The notes: generated by a model from the sequence alone, not told the origin. A stretch of DNA of 64,000 bases from Adiantum capillus-veneris (GCA_014529385.2 CM043969.1:34548446-34612445); one strand, 5' to 3'. Positions 45,389 through 56,162 are shown, counted from the first letter of the stretch. Translations and numbers: made by a program.

Positions 45389-45944
45389 TGTCACAAAGTG
45401 ATGACGTGGCGGACAGCAGAAACCCTAAACTTCCTGCAAAACCTAATTTTTGCCAAAAACCCTACTTTTCGGAAATCGCGGAGGCGGAATATTATTTTTA
45501 TTATTATTATAATTTTTTGGTGAAATTTTGAGCGATGCAAATCTTAGCTTTTCGCTTTGATTTGGGAGAAAGAAAGAGAAAAAGAGAACTTGCTTTTTAC
45601 TGACTCTCATTGAGAGAGAGAGAGAATCTGCTTTTGCTTTCAAGCTTTTGGGGCTCTGCTTTTGGGCATCCCTTGTAACCCTTAAATTAGTGGTGAGGGC
45701 CTCACTACTCAGAGCACATGGACGCAGAGTCTGAGAGTGAAACCCTAGCCACTCTCGTGTACTTTGATGATTGATTAATACAAAAAGAAATACCGAAAGG
45801 GGCGCTAGTCTTTGGGGCCAATATCTCTAGGCACGGAACTCCGCCGGGCCAGTGCAAATCTATTGTGATCTGTGAATTGTTTTGAAGTGGTTATTTGGTG
45901 CTGTCGTGATCGATTCTTGACTTGGAGTGTCCAAGTCTATTACA
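45389..45944 (+). repeat. A5 3' LTR
   Basis: 556 bases after the polypurine tract (45375-45388), ending TCTATTACA. Confidence 0.9.
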
Positions 45945-47191
45945 CTGAAGCTTGCCATAAACTTTATGTCTGTCATATTTCACTTTTTGGCATACTAAAC
46001 ACTCGCGTACATATTTTTCAATGTCCGCCCGGAGAGTTGGCCAAAAGAAATATCTTTCGAGGGCGCTAGTGGTAGCAGCAATTTCTTGATGCCCGGCATA
46101 AGGAGAATTATGTGCTTCATCCATCACCTTCTGTCATAAGGGTTGAGCTATGCATATTGCTTGTTGACGATATAGCGTATTATCTCTAATGGAATAAGGT
46201 GGCCTTGAGTGACCAGCTTGAAGATCTACCCAAATTGTAGCGAAGTCTGGATCTTGAGGATACATCTCACTGAGAGATTCTAGTTCCTCATGATAAAATT
46301 GTTGTCATTGCATCGATCTTTGGATGCCTAGAGAGAGCATCTGCAACCGCATTCTTTGTTCCAGAAGTGTGTAAAATCTGAAAATGGAACATTGAAAGAA
46401 AGTTGTCCCATCTCATCTGCTTTTCTGATAACTTTCTCTTTGTGAGAAAGTAGCGAAGACTCTGATGATTTGTTTTGATTATAAAATCGGCTCCTAACAG
46501 ATAATGTTATGAAATGGAAAGAGCATTAATTACTGCCATTAGCTGTTTCTCATAAATGGAAGCACGCCACTCTGCATCTATAAGGCGTCGACTTTCGTAG
46601 GCTATGGCGTGACTCTCTTGGTCAAAACTGCTCCTACACAATCTCCAGATGCATCACAGTACACCTCAAAAGGTTTGCGAAGATCAAGGACGGTGAGACA
46701 AGTCTGTGACTAAGTAGATACTTAAGCTTTTCAAAAGCTTGTTTTTCTCCAGGTCCCCAATGGAATGGAATCCGCTTCTTTGTCAGACCATGGAGAAGAC
46801 TTGCTATGGCGGCAAAGGCTCGAATGGAACCCCGATAATAGGAACAAAGGCCGTGAAAACATCGTAGATCATGTACTGTAGTTGGCGTAGGCCATTCTAC
46901 AACTGCTTGAATCTTATCAGGGTCCATTCTCACGTGGTTGTGAGATACTATATGGCCCAAGTAGTGAATTTCTTTTAGAAAGAACTCACTCTTCTTAGCA
47001 TTCACAAATAATTTGTGTTTGTGTAGTTCAAACACTAATGCGAGATGCTTTAAGTGTTCTTCTTCCATCTTTGAGAAGATTAAGACGTCATCGAAGAAAA
47101 CTTTCTATATGATTGAAAGATTCAATCTATCATTCTGTTGAATGTGGCTGGTGTATTAGTGAGTCCAAAAGGCATCACGAAGAATTCATAC
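45945..47191 (-). pseudogene. pol: H: fragment of another Ty3/gypsy pol
   Basis: On the minus strand the order is RT, RNase H, then integrase zinc finger. RT: MPFGLTNTPATFNRM (47140), a frame break at the FFDD region, then NAKKSEFFLKEIHYLGHIVS and DPDKIQAVVEWP (47068-46634). RNase H is frameshifted. The zinc finger reads YAGHQEIAATTSALERYFFW, then CLVCQKVKYDRH (46127-45960). It is clearly gypsy but differs from family A throughout. Both ends are cut by family A LTRs (A5 and A6), so H is the older host sequence. Confidence 0.85.
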
Positions 47192-47837
47192 TGTCACAAA
47201 GTGATGACGTGGCTATCGAGAGCAGAAACCCTAATTTTTACCAAAAACCCTAAAGCTTGCGAAATCTAATTTCTTCCAGAAACCCTAATTTGCAAAAACC
47301 CTAATTTTGGGAAACCCTAACCCTAACTGCTGGCTGAAACCCTAAAACTGGCGGCAGAAATGCCACGTGGCAAGCAGTACGGATTTTCGGTGCTTTTCAA
47401 GCCTTTCAACGACGGCAGCTTGTTACTTTTTCTCTACGCATGGGCAAGGAGAGAGAGAGAGAGAATTGATTGCTTTATTTTGTAAAAACTCAAGTGAGTT
47501 TGTGAGAGAAACAAAAAGAGAGTTTGCTTTTGGAACTGAAGCTTTTGGGGCTCTGCTTTTGGGCATCCCTTGTAAACTTTAAATAAGCGGTGAGGGCTCA
47601 CTCTGCAGGGCATCTGGATGCAGAGTATGAGAGTGAAACCTTAACCGCTCTCTTGCACTTTGACATTGATTAATACATAAAGAAATACCGAAAGGGGCGC
47701 CAGTCTTTGGGGACAGTATCTCTAGGCAGGAAACTCCGTCGGGCCAATGCAACTCTATTGTGATCTGTGAATTGTTTTGAAGTGGTTATTTGGTGCTATC
47801 GTGATTGATTCTTGACTTGGAGTGTCCAAGTTATACA
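47192..47837 (+). repeat. A6 5' LTR with G-box palindrome
   Basis: 646 bases, A-I type, with TGCCACGTGGCA at about 47361-47372 and telobox motifs at 47226-47345. The primer-binding site TGGTATCAGAGC (47839-47850) is perfect. Confidence 0.9.
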
Positions 47838-47907
47838 GTGGTATCAGAGCACGGCCGATTTCTCTTCTATGGGAAATCCGATCCCCAATTTTTTTTCCGC
47901 GGCACCT

Positions 47908-48591
47908 ATGGCTTCTCGCAAGGATCAATCGACTCCCTCCGCATCCGGAGATGCGGGCAGGGATCACAACGAAGATTCCGGCACAGTATGGCCGCCTCGG
48001 CCAACTCAGGCGGAGCAAATAGAGATGAAGTGTCGTCAATTGATTGGCGATGCAACATAGATGATGCTCATTTTTGCGAAGGATCCGAAACTAGAAAAAT
48101 ATATGAGCGAGACTTCTTTTCAGAACCCGCTCTCAAGAAACCTTCTGATCACAAGCAATATCTAGAGAAGGAATTAAAAGAGGTGGTTGATGCACGGATT
48201 GCTCAGCTTTTTGACGCGCAGAAGAAACCCAAAAAGCATGGCAAAAAGCAGAAGAAAGGCATTGACTTCGTGGGTTATTTGGGTCGTCAGTCGACATTTG
48301 ACAAAGCAAAGAAACAGAAGAAGCATGTTCGCTTTGAAGGAGTACCCAGTTTTTCTTCTTCTTCTTTTTCTGACAGTTCTTCTAGCTCTTCAGATTCGAG
48401 CGAAGAAGACAGGCAAGGCAAAAAGCGAAGCAAGAAACAACGCTTTGGAAAGGGCAAGAGAAAGGCAAAGAAGCCTAAATCTTACCCAGTGACTGACAGT
48501 TCTACTGAGGACTCTTCTACAGACAGTTCAGACTCCGATGACGGAAACTTTTATGCGAACAATAAGAATTTTTATAAAGCCAACCAGTATG
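47908..48591 (+). pseudogene. gag: A6 gag, cut by A7
   Basis: Starts M-A-S-R-K-D-Q-S-T-P. A TAG at 48058 and a deletion near 48125 break the frame. The segment 48126-48591 is open, with KELKEVVDARIAQLFD, the Ser-rich/DSSEED tract, Lys-rich region and TEDSSTDSSDSDDG. It ends in KANQY at the A7 junction. Confidence 0.85.
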
Positions 48592-49119
48592 TGTCACAAA
48601 GTTATGACGTGGCGGACAACAAAAACCCTAATTTCTGCCAAAAACCCTAAAATTCTTGCAAACCCTAATTTCTGCCAAAAACCCTAATTTCCGGAAATCG
48701 CGGAGGTTGAAAAAATAAAATAAAAATGATGAGGGACGCGAATTTTGCTTTTTTTTTTTAATAAAAAAAAAGAAAAGACTCTCTAAGAGAGAGAGAAAAC
48801 TGATGCTTTTTATTTTAAAAGCTTTTGGGGCTCTGCTTTTGGGCATCCCTTGTATCTTTAAATAAGTGGTGAGGGCTTCACTTCTTAGAGCATCTGGACG
48901 CAGAGTCTGAGAGTGAAACCCTAACCGCTCTCTTGTACTTTGATGATTGATTAATACAAAAAGAAATACGGAAAGGGGCGCCAGTCTTTGGGGCCAATAT
49001 CTCTAGGCACGGAACTCCGCCGGGCCAGTGCAAATCTATTGTGATCTGTGAATTGTTTGAAGTGGTTATTTGGTGCTGTCGTGATTGATTCTTGACTTGG
49101 AGTGTCCAAGTTTGTTACA
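48592..49119 (+). repeat. A7 5' LTR
   Basis: 528 bases, TGTCACAAAGTT to TTTGTTACA. Telobox motifs at 48620-48690; promoter-core block at 48960-49005. Confidence 0.9.
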
Positions 49120-49192
49120 GTGGTATCAAAGCACGGCCGATTTCTCTTCTACGGGAAATCCGATCCCCGATTTTTTTTTTTCCGCGGCACCT

Positions 49193-50762
49193 ATGGCTTC
49201 AGGCAATGATCAGTCGACTTCCTCTGCATCTGGAGATGCGGGCTGGGATCACAACGAAGATTCAGACAGAGAGTATGGCCCGCCTCGGCCTACTCAGGCG
49301 GAGCAAAGAGAGATGGAGCGTCGAAAATTGATTGATGATGCAACAAAGATGATGCTTAATTTTGCCAAGGCTCCGTAGATGGCAAAATATATGAACCAGG
49401 CCTCTTTGGAAGAGGTACAGATGGAGTGGCAAAGAACCACAACACCACTCCCAAAACCCGCTCTCAAGAAACCTTCTGCCTCCAAGAATTATACGGAGAA
49501 GGAACTGGAGAACGTGGTTGATGCACGGATTGCTCAGCTTTTCGACGTGCAAACGAAAGGCAAAAAGCACGGCAAACAGCAGAAGAGAGGCACTGACTTC
49601 CCGGGATATTTGGGTCGTCGGTCGACATTTGACAAGGCAAAGAAATTGAGGAAGCGCGTCAAGTTTGAAGACCTACCCAGTTCTTCTTCTTCTTCTTCTT
49701 CTTACGCTTCTTCTAGCTCTTGAGACTCGAGCGAAGAAGACAAGAAAAGCAAAAAGCGAAGCAAGAAACAACGCTTCGGAAAGGGCAAGAAAAAGGCAAG
49801 GAAGTCTAAGTCTCGCCCAGTGAGTGACACTTCTACAGAGGACTCGTCTACGGACAGTTCAAACTCTGACAACGGAAACTTTTATGCGAACAAGAAGAAT
49901 TTTTACGAAGCCAACTTGTATGACTTTCTCGAAGATAAAAGCAAGAACGTCCGAGAGTTTAAGGAAGGTGGCCACTCGATGAAGTTTGATACTTTTTCAG
50001 GATACTCAGATGCTTCGAAGGCTTTGTCTTTTATACAGCAGTTTGACATCGCTTTCGCGGGAGGACGCTATTCAGAGCACTCCAAGATTCGGTGAGCTGC
50101 CTCTTACTTTAAGAGGAATGCTCGTACTTGGTGGTCCACACTTCTTTTAAACAAGACTGCGCCAGTTACATGTCTGAAATTTAAGAAGCTTTTTATTTCT
50201 TCTTGGTTAACGCAAGAATATGAATGAGATATACGAGCTACTTGGAACCATCTTCGGATGAACAAGAAAGACACAATCAATGCTTATTGTGAAAGATTAT
50301 GGAGCTCTTTTCTACCCGCCTCTTCATTCAAGATGATCTCGTTCAGAGAACAGATTGAGCGGTTTACCTTGGGTCTACCTACAGAGATCCGAGATCACTG
50401 CTTGGAAGAGAAGTCAGCTTCTATTTAGGAGTTGATGAGTCATGCGAAGCGGGGCTTTGCCATTCACTCTGGCAGTTTGACCTACCCCACAGATAAGGCC
50501 ATGACACAACGAGCCGAACAGACTTTTGGGAATGAAAGTAGAAAGAAAAAATAGCAACCCAGAGAAAAAGGATGCACGACCCAAGCTTACTCCTGAGGAG
50601 AGAGCTCGCTTCATCAAAGAGGGGAAGTGCTTTGGATGCGGGGAACATGGACATATCTCCGCGAAGTGCCCTAAAAAGGCACAAAAAGAACAGAATGATA
50701 AAGACGACGACAGGCCTGAGAGTTCGAGAGCAGCTGAGGAATGTGGCAAAAAAGACAGATAG
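49193..50762 (+). pseudogene. gag: A7 gag with several nonsense codons
   Basis: All domains are present in order and mostly in one frame, interrupted by stops at about 49376, 49720, 50092, 50225 and 50426 and a frameshift near 50550. Contains KELENVVDARIAQLFD, a Ser tract (49678-49722), the capsid-like domain (50000-50500) and the CCHC knuckle (50629-50670, CFGCGEHGHISAKC). Confidence 0.88.
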
Positions 50763-50799
50763 AAAAGCAGAACTGGTACCACATGGCGTGGGACCTGCA

Positions 50800-52957
50800 C
50801 CGAATCTAATGAATGAAAGTACAAACTTTGCCGCTTTTGGGGCAAAGTGAAGGGTCAGGAAGCTCTTTTGAAGGAGCCGAGGCCAACTTCTTTTCACTTG
50901 GAATTGGCGGCTCCATTTGGAATTACGTCCGACAGACTCACGCCACAAGCGGAGGTAGTTCGACTGGCACCCGGATAGGATGTTGCCATTACATCGCGCA
51001 TTGGCAAACTTTGTTTGCAATGACAGGGGAGAGAATTGAACGATGGATAAAGGTTGAATATGTTTTGACCTGATCTAAAGAACGCCAAGATTTTTCTCCA
51101 CACTCATGCCGATTGCTTTTCAGAGGGCCTGAAGATCATACCATTGATTTGATACCTAGAAGCACGTCATTGAACCGGCCACCCTACCGTGTGAGCCCAG
51201 CACAAAATGAAGAGATTATGAACCAAGTGAAAGACCTCTTGGAAAAGGGTCTTGTCCAGCCTAGTACTTCACCGTATTCCTCTCCAGTGGTGTTGGTTTT
51301 AAAGAAAGACGGATCTTGGAGAATGTGCATCGATGATAGCACTCAACGAAATCACCATCGAGAAGAGATTTCCGATTCCTAGGATCGATGATATACTCGA
51401 TAGGTTACACGGATCCTCGTGCTTTAGCAGGATTAACTTGAAGAGAAGATATCATCAGATCAGGATAGCGTCGAGAGATGTCTACAAGACACCTTTTCGG
51501 ACGACTTTTGGGTTATTTGAGTTTTTGGTGATGCCTTTTGGCTTAACGAATGCTCCTGTGACATTTAACAGGGGTGTTCAGGGCACGCGAGTGACGTTCT
51601 ACTCAGGATCCCTTGGTACCACAAGAACTACGCCGTGGTTGACTACCGGGCCGAGAAAGTTACTTTGATAAATGAAGGGCTTAGAGATTGTACTTAATGA
51701 ACTTCAGTTTCTTACTCATTCTTTTGGAAGAGAACTGAACGATGGATAAAGGTTGAATATGTTTTGACCTGATCAAAAGAACGCCAAGATTTTTCTCCAC
51801 ACTCATGCCGATTGCTTTTCAGAGGGCTTGAAGATCAGACCATTGATCTGATACATGGAAGCACGCCACCGAATCGGCCACCTTACCGTGTGAGCCGAGT
51901 ACAGAATGAAAAGATTATGAACCCAATGAAAGACCTCTTGGAAAAGGGTCTTGTCCAGCTTAGTACTTCATCGTACTGCTCTCCAGTGTTGTTGGTTTTG
52001 AAGAAAGATGGATCTTGAATTATGTGCATCGATTATAGCACTCTCAACAAATCACCATCAAGAAGAGATTTCCGATTCCTAGGATCGATGATATACTCGA
52101 CAGGTTACAGGGATCCTCGTGCTTTAGCAGGATTGACTTGAAGAGTGGATATTATCAGATCAGGATAGCGCCAGGAGACGTCTACAAGACAGCTTTTCGG
52201 ACGACTTTTGGGTTATTTGAACTTTTGGTGATGCCTTTTGGCTTAACCAATGCTCCTGCGACATTTAACCGGATGATGGACATGAGTTTTCGAGAGTACA
52301 TGCTATTTGTTGGCACTTTCTTTGAGGACATCATTGTTTTCTCGAAGAATGAGGCCGAACACAGAGATCATCTGCTTCAAGTCTTTCAGGCATTACGAGA
52401 TCACACGTTAGTGATGAATGCAAAGAAAAGTTAATTTTTCCTACTAGAGATGCACTTTTTGGGACATATTGTGTCAACAGAGCAGGAGTGCAAATGGACC
52501 TGGCCAAGATAGAGACTATCCGTGATTGGCCGGATTTGAGGAATGTCCATGAAGTTAGAAGCTTCTTGGGACTGTGTTCGTACTACAGGCGGTTCATACG
52601 AAAGTTTGCAGAGGTTGCTTCCCCTTTGCATCCCTTGACACAGAAAGGAGTACCTTTGTCGTGGGGACCCACAGAGGTGACTCCCTTTCGGACATTGAAA
52701 GAGAAATTGACTACGGGACCTATTTTGACTTTGGCGGACATGCAGAAGTCATTTGAAGTATATTGTGATGCTTGTGGTCGTAGTCTGGGTGCGGTCTTGA
52801 TGCAAGAAGGCCATGTCATAGCTTACGAGAGCCGTTTGTTCTCTAGGCTGGAGATGACAGCAGAGATCTATGAGAAAGAGCTTTTGGCGACCATCCATGC
52901 TCTTACACAGTGGCGGCATTACCTACTCGGAATGGATTTTACTGTCTTTACAGACCA
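50800..52957 (+). pseudogene. pol: A7 protease and duplicated RT region, RNase H
   Basis: Protease remnant (50846-51028) without the Asp. First RT start 51113-51567 ([21 protein letters not shown]), which then runs into protease-end sequence (51568-51700). A second RT copy follows at 51812-52440, with [15 protein letters not shown] and FFEDIIVFS, and then RNase H (52690-52957; YCDACGRSLGAVLM). The two RT copies differ at many positions, so this is not a simple recent duplication. Confidence 0.82.
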
Positions 52958-52961
52958 GGTG

Positions 52962-53725
52962 CAGGAGATGTGAGACTGTCATTATCGAGTGGTGCATCTT
53001 ACTTGTTACGGCATGTGCGCTATGTACCAGATTTGACAGTGAGTCTGATCTCGATTGGTCAGCTTAGAGATTGTGGATGTCAGATTTCGCTACGAGAGCG
53101 AGATTTTGTGATGCATTTGGGTTCGCTAGTGATTGCGAGAGGTGCCAGGAGTGGTACAGGTTACCCATTGCATGTGGATCACGCGAGAGACGGTGTTGTC
53201 TCTGTGATCACGCAGCCAGGTAGAGAGCGAGAGAGCAGGCGAGTCTCTTTTGCTTGTGGGTTGCAGGGTACTTTGCATGGAGTGCAGAGTAGTGAGCTCG
53301 TTTTGCACACAGTTGGGGCACGACTTGAGCAGTCACACAGAGAGGTGACAGAGTCAGACATGCATGCTGTGCTAGTGACTGAGCAAAGCAGAGAGTCAGT
53401 TGTGCGAGATACTTCTATGCAGGATAGACAGGTAGAGCGGTCTTGCTCTAGTGAGTCACGACAGGAGGACGTTGTGCAAGAGTCTATGCATACGGAGTTA
53501 GAGCATGAGAGCTCTAGTGAGTCACAGCAGATTGAGTGGTCATGTTTGCAGTGGATGATTGTAGAGGAGGCTGAGATGTCAGCGATTATGCATTCATTCC
53601 TTTCTATGCTCGACAGTGAGCATGGGGACATAGTTGTGCAGGATATGTCTTCCAGCAGACACCTAGAGCAGCTGGTTTGCTCTGAGGTTGCACGACAGGT
53701 TGATGCGTCTTTTACGGACAATTAG
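52962..53725 (+). CDS. J ORF: gag-pre-integrase-like, with Glu/Ser-rich tail
   Basis: Open for about 254 codons to TAG 53723, fused in frame to an off-frame A7 leader. GAGDVRLSLSSGASYLLRHV, then RYVPDLTVSLISIGQL, match the pattern before the copia integrase (variable G-x-V-x-L, then YVP-L-x-x-x-L-I-S-I-x-x-L). After about 85 residues the protein becomes rich in Glu, Ser, Gln and His with repeated ESSSESQQ/SSESRQED units, which I do not recognise from copia proteins. It is one of the longest undamaged frames here. Confidence 0.5.
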
Positions 53726-53728
53726 GAG

Positions 53729-53965
53729 ATGCATGTGGCTGACACGCCTTGTCAGTCAGAGATGCCTATTGCCAGGGATATATATGTTGATGCATGCTCC
53801 GTAGAGCTAGCAGGGCCCGCTAGCATTGCATCGTCATTCGGTGGTCTCATGTATGAGATGTTGATCTTGAGACCGGATATCGCAGCTGTAGTGGGAGCAT
53901 TTGCAGTTGGGGTTGTCAGTCGTTTGTTGACTGATGATGGCATAGTGCATGAGGGAGATATGTAG
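53729..53965 (+). CDS. Short downstream ORF in J, unrecognised
   Basis: 78 codons starting three bases after the previous stop, with a hydrophobic run near the end (IAAVVGAFAVGVVSRLL) that could be a membrane helix. Some copia (Sireviruses) carry an extra, envelope-like frame between RT and 3' LTR; I cannot show that this is one. May be chance. Confidence 0.25.
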   Translation: MHVADTPCQSEMPIARDIYVDACSVELAGPASIASSFGGLMYEMLILRPDIAAVVGAFAVGVVSRLLTDDGIVHEGDM

Positions 53966-54125
53966 GTATTGCGTACATACTTGCAGTACGTGTGCGGTAC
54001 GTCTGGTGGTGTATGGACTTACACGGGAGTAGGACAGCTGGATGCACACGATCACAGCCAGCTAGTGGACATCGGTTGAGAGCGGTTTTCTCTCGCCTTT
54101 TGTAGTCTTTAGACTGATTCTCTTG

Positions 54126-54157
54126 CTTAAAGGCACAGTCGCCTTTAAGTGGGAGGT
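54126..54157 (+). promoter_or_regulatory. Hairpin plus polypurine tract of J
   Basis: Perfect 9-base inverted repeat CTTAAAGGC/GCCTTTAAG with a 6-base loop (54126-54149), directly followed by the purine tract GTGGGAGG before the LTR at 54158. Confidence 0.65.
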
Positions 54158-54345
54158 TGTTGGGGTATAGGCTCCTGTGCCTTGCCCGGCCGCCCAGAGT
54201 CTGGGCGCCCACTGACTTGTATACCTTATACATAGCATAAGTGTATAGGGGGCTGCTCACTCTTTGAGTCTCCCCACCCACATCGTATGTGTGTCTCCTT
54301 CTCTCTCTCTCACTCTCTGTCTGTGGTGCTCCCCGATCCCCTTCA
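54158..54345 (+). repeat. J 3' LTR, truncated
   Basis: Starts TGTTGGGGTATAGG, contains the inverted repeat GCCCAGAGTCTGGGC and a TC-rich tract, and is cut by A8 after about 188 bases. There is no second copy in the window, so the call rests on the TG start and the purine tract. Confidence 0.6.
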
Positions 54346-55326
54346 CTTCGTATGCTTATGTGCCAAAATCTTTTCAGGAACAAGGATCTCCTCGTTTTCG
54401 TCCACTTCGGGTTGCTCATCAGGCTCCCCATCATCGGGCACATCACCTTTAAAAGGTTTCAAGAGACTCACATGAAATGCATTGTGAATCCTCCAAGTAT
54501 CTGGCAGTTTCAATCGGAAGGAGACATCATTTATCTTTTCAGTAATCTGGAAAGGGCCGTAGTATCGCATACTAAGCTTTGGAAAAAGCCTCTCCTTTCC
54601 CTTTTTCTTTCGTAGGCGTGCCTTCTCAAAACGTAAGAGCACGCAATCATCCTCCTTCAATTTCATGTCGCGACGATGGCGATCGGTTGCCTTTTTCCGT
54701 TGTTCTTGAGACTTCTGCTAAGTCTCGCAAACCTTGGCAAAAGCCGTATCGAGATCTCGCGTATATTCATCCGCTTCAAAGATCTTATCTTTCGTGCTCA
54801 GGAAGGGTGGAACCTTCGCAGCACCTTCAACAATCTCAAATAGCGCCTTCCCCGTCGAAGAGTGTATCGTGTTATTGTAGGCAAATTCCACCAAAGGTAA
54901 ATATCTTTCCCATTGAGTCTTCTGATCTGAGATATAAGACTTCAATAAATCTAGAACCACTGAATTGCCAATGTCGGATTGCCCGTTAGTTTGCGGGTGG
55001 AACGATGACGAGAACTGCAACCGCGTTCCAATGTTCTCCCAAATTGCCTTCCAAAACAAACTCGTAAATCTGGGGTCTCTGTTGGAGACAATCGTCTCAG
55101 GCATGCCATGTAATCTGAAAATCTGGGCCACAAACAGTCTCGCTAAGTGATCTGGCTTGATTGTTTTCTTCACTGGAATGAAATGAGCCTGTTTGCTACA
55201 TCTGTCAATAACAGTCCAGATACCATCGTGACCACTCTGTGTTCTCGGGAGATAAAAAATGAAATCCATCGCTATACTTTCCCAAGGGCAGGTGAGTATG
55301 GGTAAAGGCTGTGACAATCCCTGTGC
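54346..55326 (-). pseudogene. int: A8 integrase core and C-terminal domain
   Basis: Reads MDFIFYLPRTQSGHDGIW (first Asp at about 55255), IDRCSKQAHFIPV, MPETIVSNRDPRFTSLFW (second Asp), then GQSD where other copies have GQSE, so the catalytic Glu is Asp here. The frame is open to about 54718. Then come [31 protein letters not shown] and [12 protein letters not shown] (54666-54346). The chromodomain itself is cut off. Confidence 0.88.
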
Positions 55327-55400
55327 TGTCACAAGGCGGGCACCACGTGCCAATAGAAAAGAACAGACTGAACAAACTTTTAGCACTTCAATAACAACTG

Positions 55401-55481
<81 letters not shown>

Positions 55482-56162
55482 CGACACGCGACACGGAGTG
55501 GCGGAATTAGAGAGTATTGGCCCCAAACCTTGGCGCCCCTTTCGGTATTTCTTTATATTGCATCATCAAAGTACAAGCCGGTACTCCAGACTCTGCACCT
55601 TCTCCAGGAAGCATGCCAGAGAATGAGCCCTAGCCTCATATTTAAAGGCCCTTGGCCTAAAAAGCAGTTTACATGAAAAGCTTTCAAACTCAAAAGCTTC
55701 TGGTCCAAAAAGCAGTCTACATAAAAACTTTCAAACTCAAAAGCTTCTGGTCCAAAAAGCAGTCTACATAAAAACTTTCAAACTCAAAAGCTTCTGGTCC
55801 AAAAAGCAATGCCAAAAGCTGCCAGCGTAAATCACGGAAATCCGTACAGCCTGCCACGTCATCAGCCAGCGCAAAACGCAGAAATCTGTCCTTAGGGTTA
55901 GGGTTAGGGTTTCTGCAATTTTAGGGTTTCTGGCAGCAGAATTAGGGTTTGCAGGTTTTAGGGTTAGGGTTTCCAGAATTAGGGTTTCAGCAGTTAGGGT
56001 TTTTTGGCAGATATTAGGGTTTGCAGGTTTTAGGGTTAGGGTTTCCAGAATTAGGGTTTCAGCAGTTAGGGTTTCTGGCAGAAATTAGGGTTTAGGCCCC
56101 TCGGCCGACATCTGCAAGTTGGCTCCCTTCTTCAGGGCTTTGACACGTCAACAATTGTTACA
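55327..56162 (-). repeat. B4 3' LTR
   Basis: 836 bases. From its own 5' end it holds about thirteen AAACCCTA motifs (56090-55890), three tandem 47-base units (55665-55805), the promoter-core block (55565-55518), a long GA/TC tract (55407-55481) and a terminal G-box CACGTG. Confidence 0.93.

Larger units (their letters stand above)
40545..45944 (+). mobile_element. A5: chromovirus copy lacking 5' LTR and gag start
   Basis: Starts abruptly at the poly-Ser tract of gag, then holds the rest of gag, protease remnant, pol, chromodomain, 3' UTR (44800-45375), polypurine tract and 3' LTR (45389-45944). Sublineage A-II: no protease Asp, integrase-core deletion at 43890-43900, RT motif FFED. Right flank CTGAA lies in gypsy fragment H. 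Confidence 0.9.
47192..48591 (+). mobile_element. A6: 5' LTR and part of gag
   Basis: A family A copy that ends where A7 inserted. LTR 47192-47837, primer-binding site, then gag to 48591. Left flank CATAC. Its pol would lie beyond A7 but is not found, since A7 is itself truncated on the right. Confidence 0.88.
48592..52957 (+). mobile_element. A7: rearranged chromovirus copy inside A6 gag
   Basis: Inserted after GTATG (48587-48591) in A6. 5' LTR 48592-49119, primer-binding site with one mismatch (TGGTATCAAAGC), gag, then an internal rearrangement giving two copies of the start of RT, and pol up to RNase H. At 52957 it joins a copia-type sequence. Integrase and the 3' LTR are absent. Sublineage A-II with RT FFED. 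Confidence 0.88.
52958..54345 (+). mobile_element. J: 3' end of a copia-type element
   Basis: Contains a gag-pre-integrase-like frame, a further coding-like stretch, a hairpin, a purine tract GTGGGAGGT and an LTR start (TGTTGGGG at 54158). Integrase and RT, expected between the pre-integrase region and the 3' LTR, are missing. The right end is cut at 54345 by A8 sequence. Confidence 0.6.

Noticed and set aside
45389-47837. A5 3' LTR and A6 5' LTR as the two LTRs of one element with H inside
   Set aside because: H lies in the opposite orientation, the purine tract and primer-binding site point outwards, and flanks CTGAA and CATAC do not match.
55860-56095. Possible interstitial telomere
   Set aside because: TTTAGGG-type motifs are separated by LTR-specific spacers and recur at the same place in every B copy, so they are part of the LTR and not a telomere tract.
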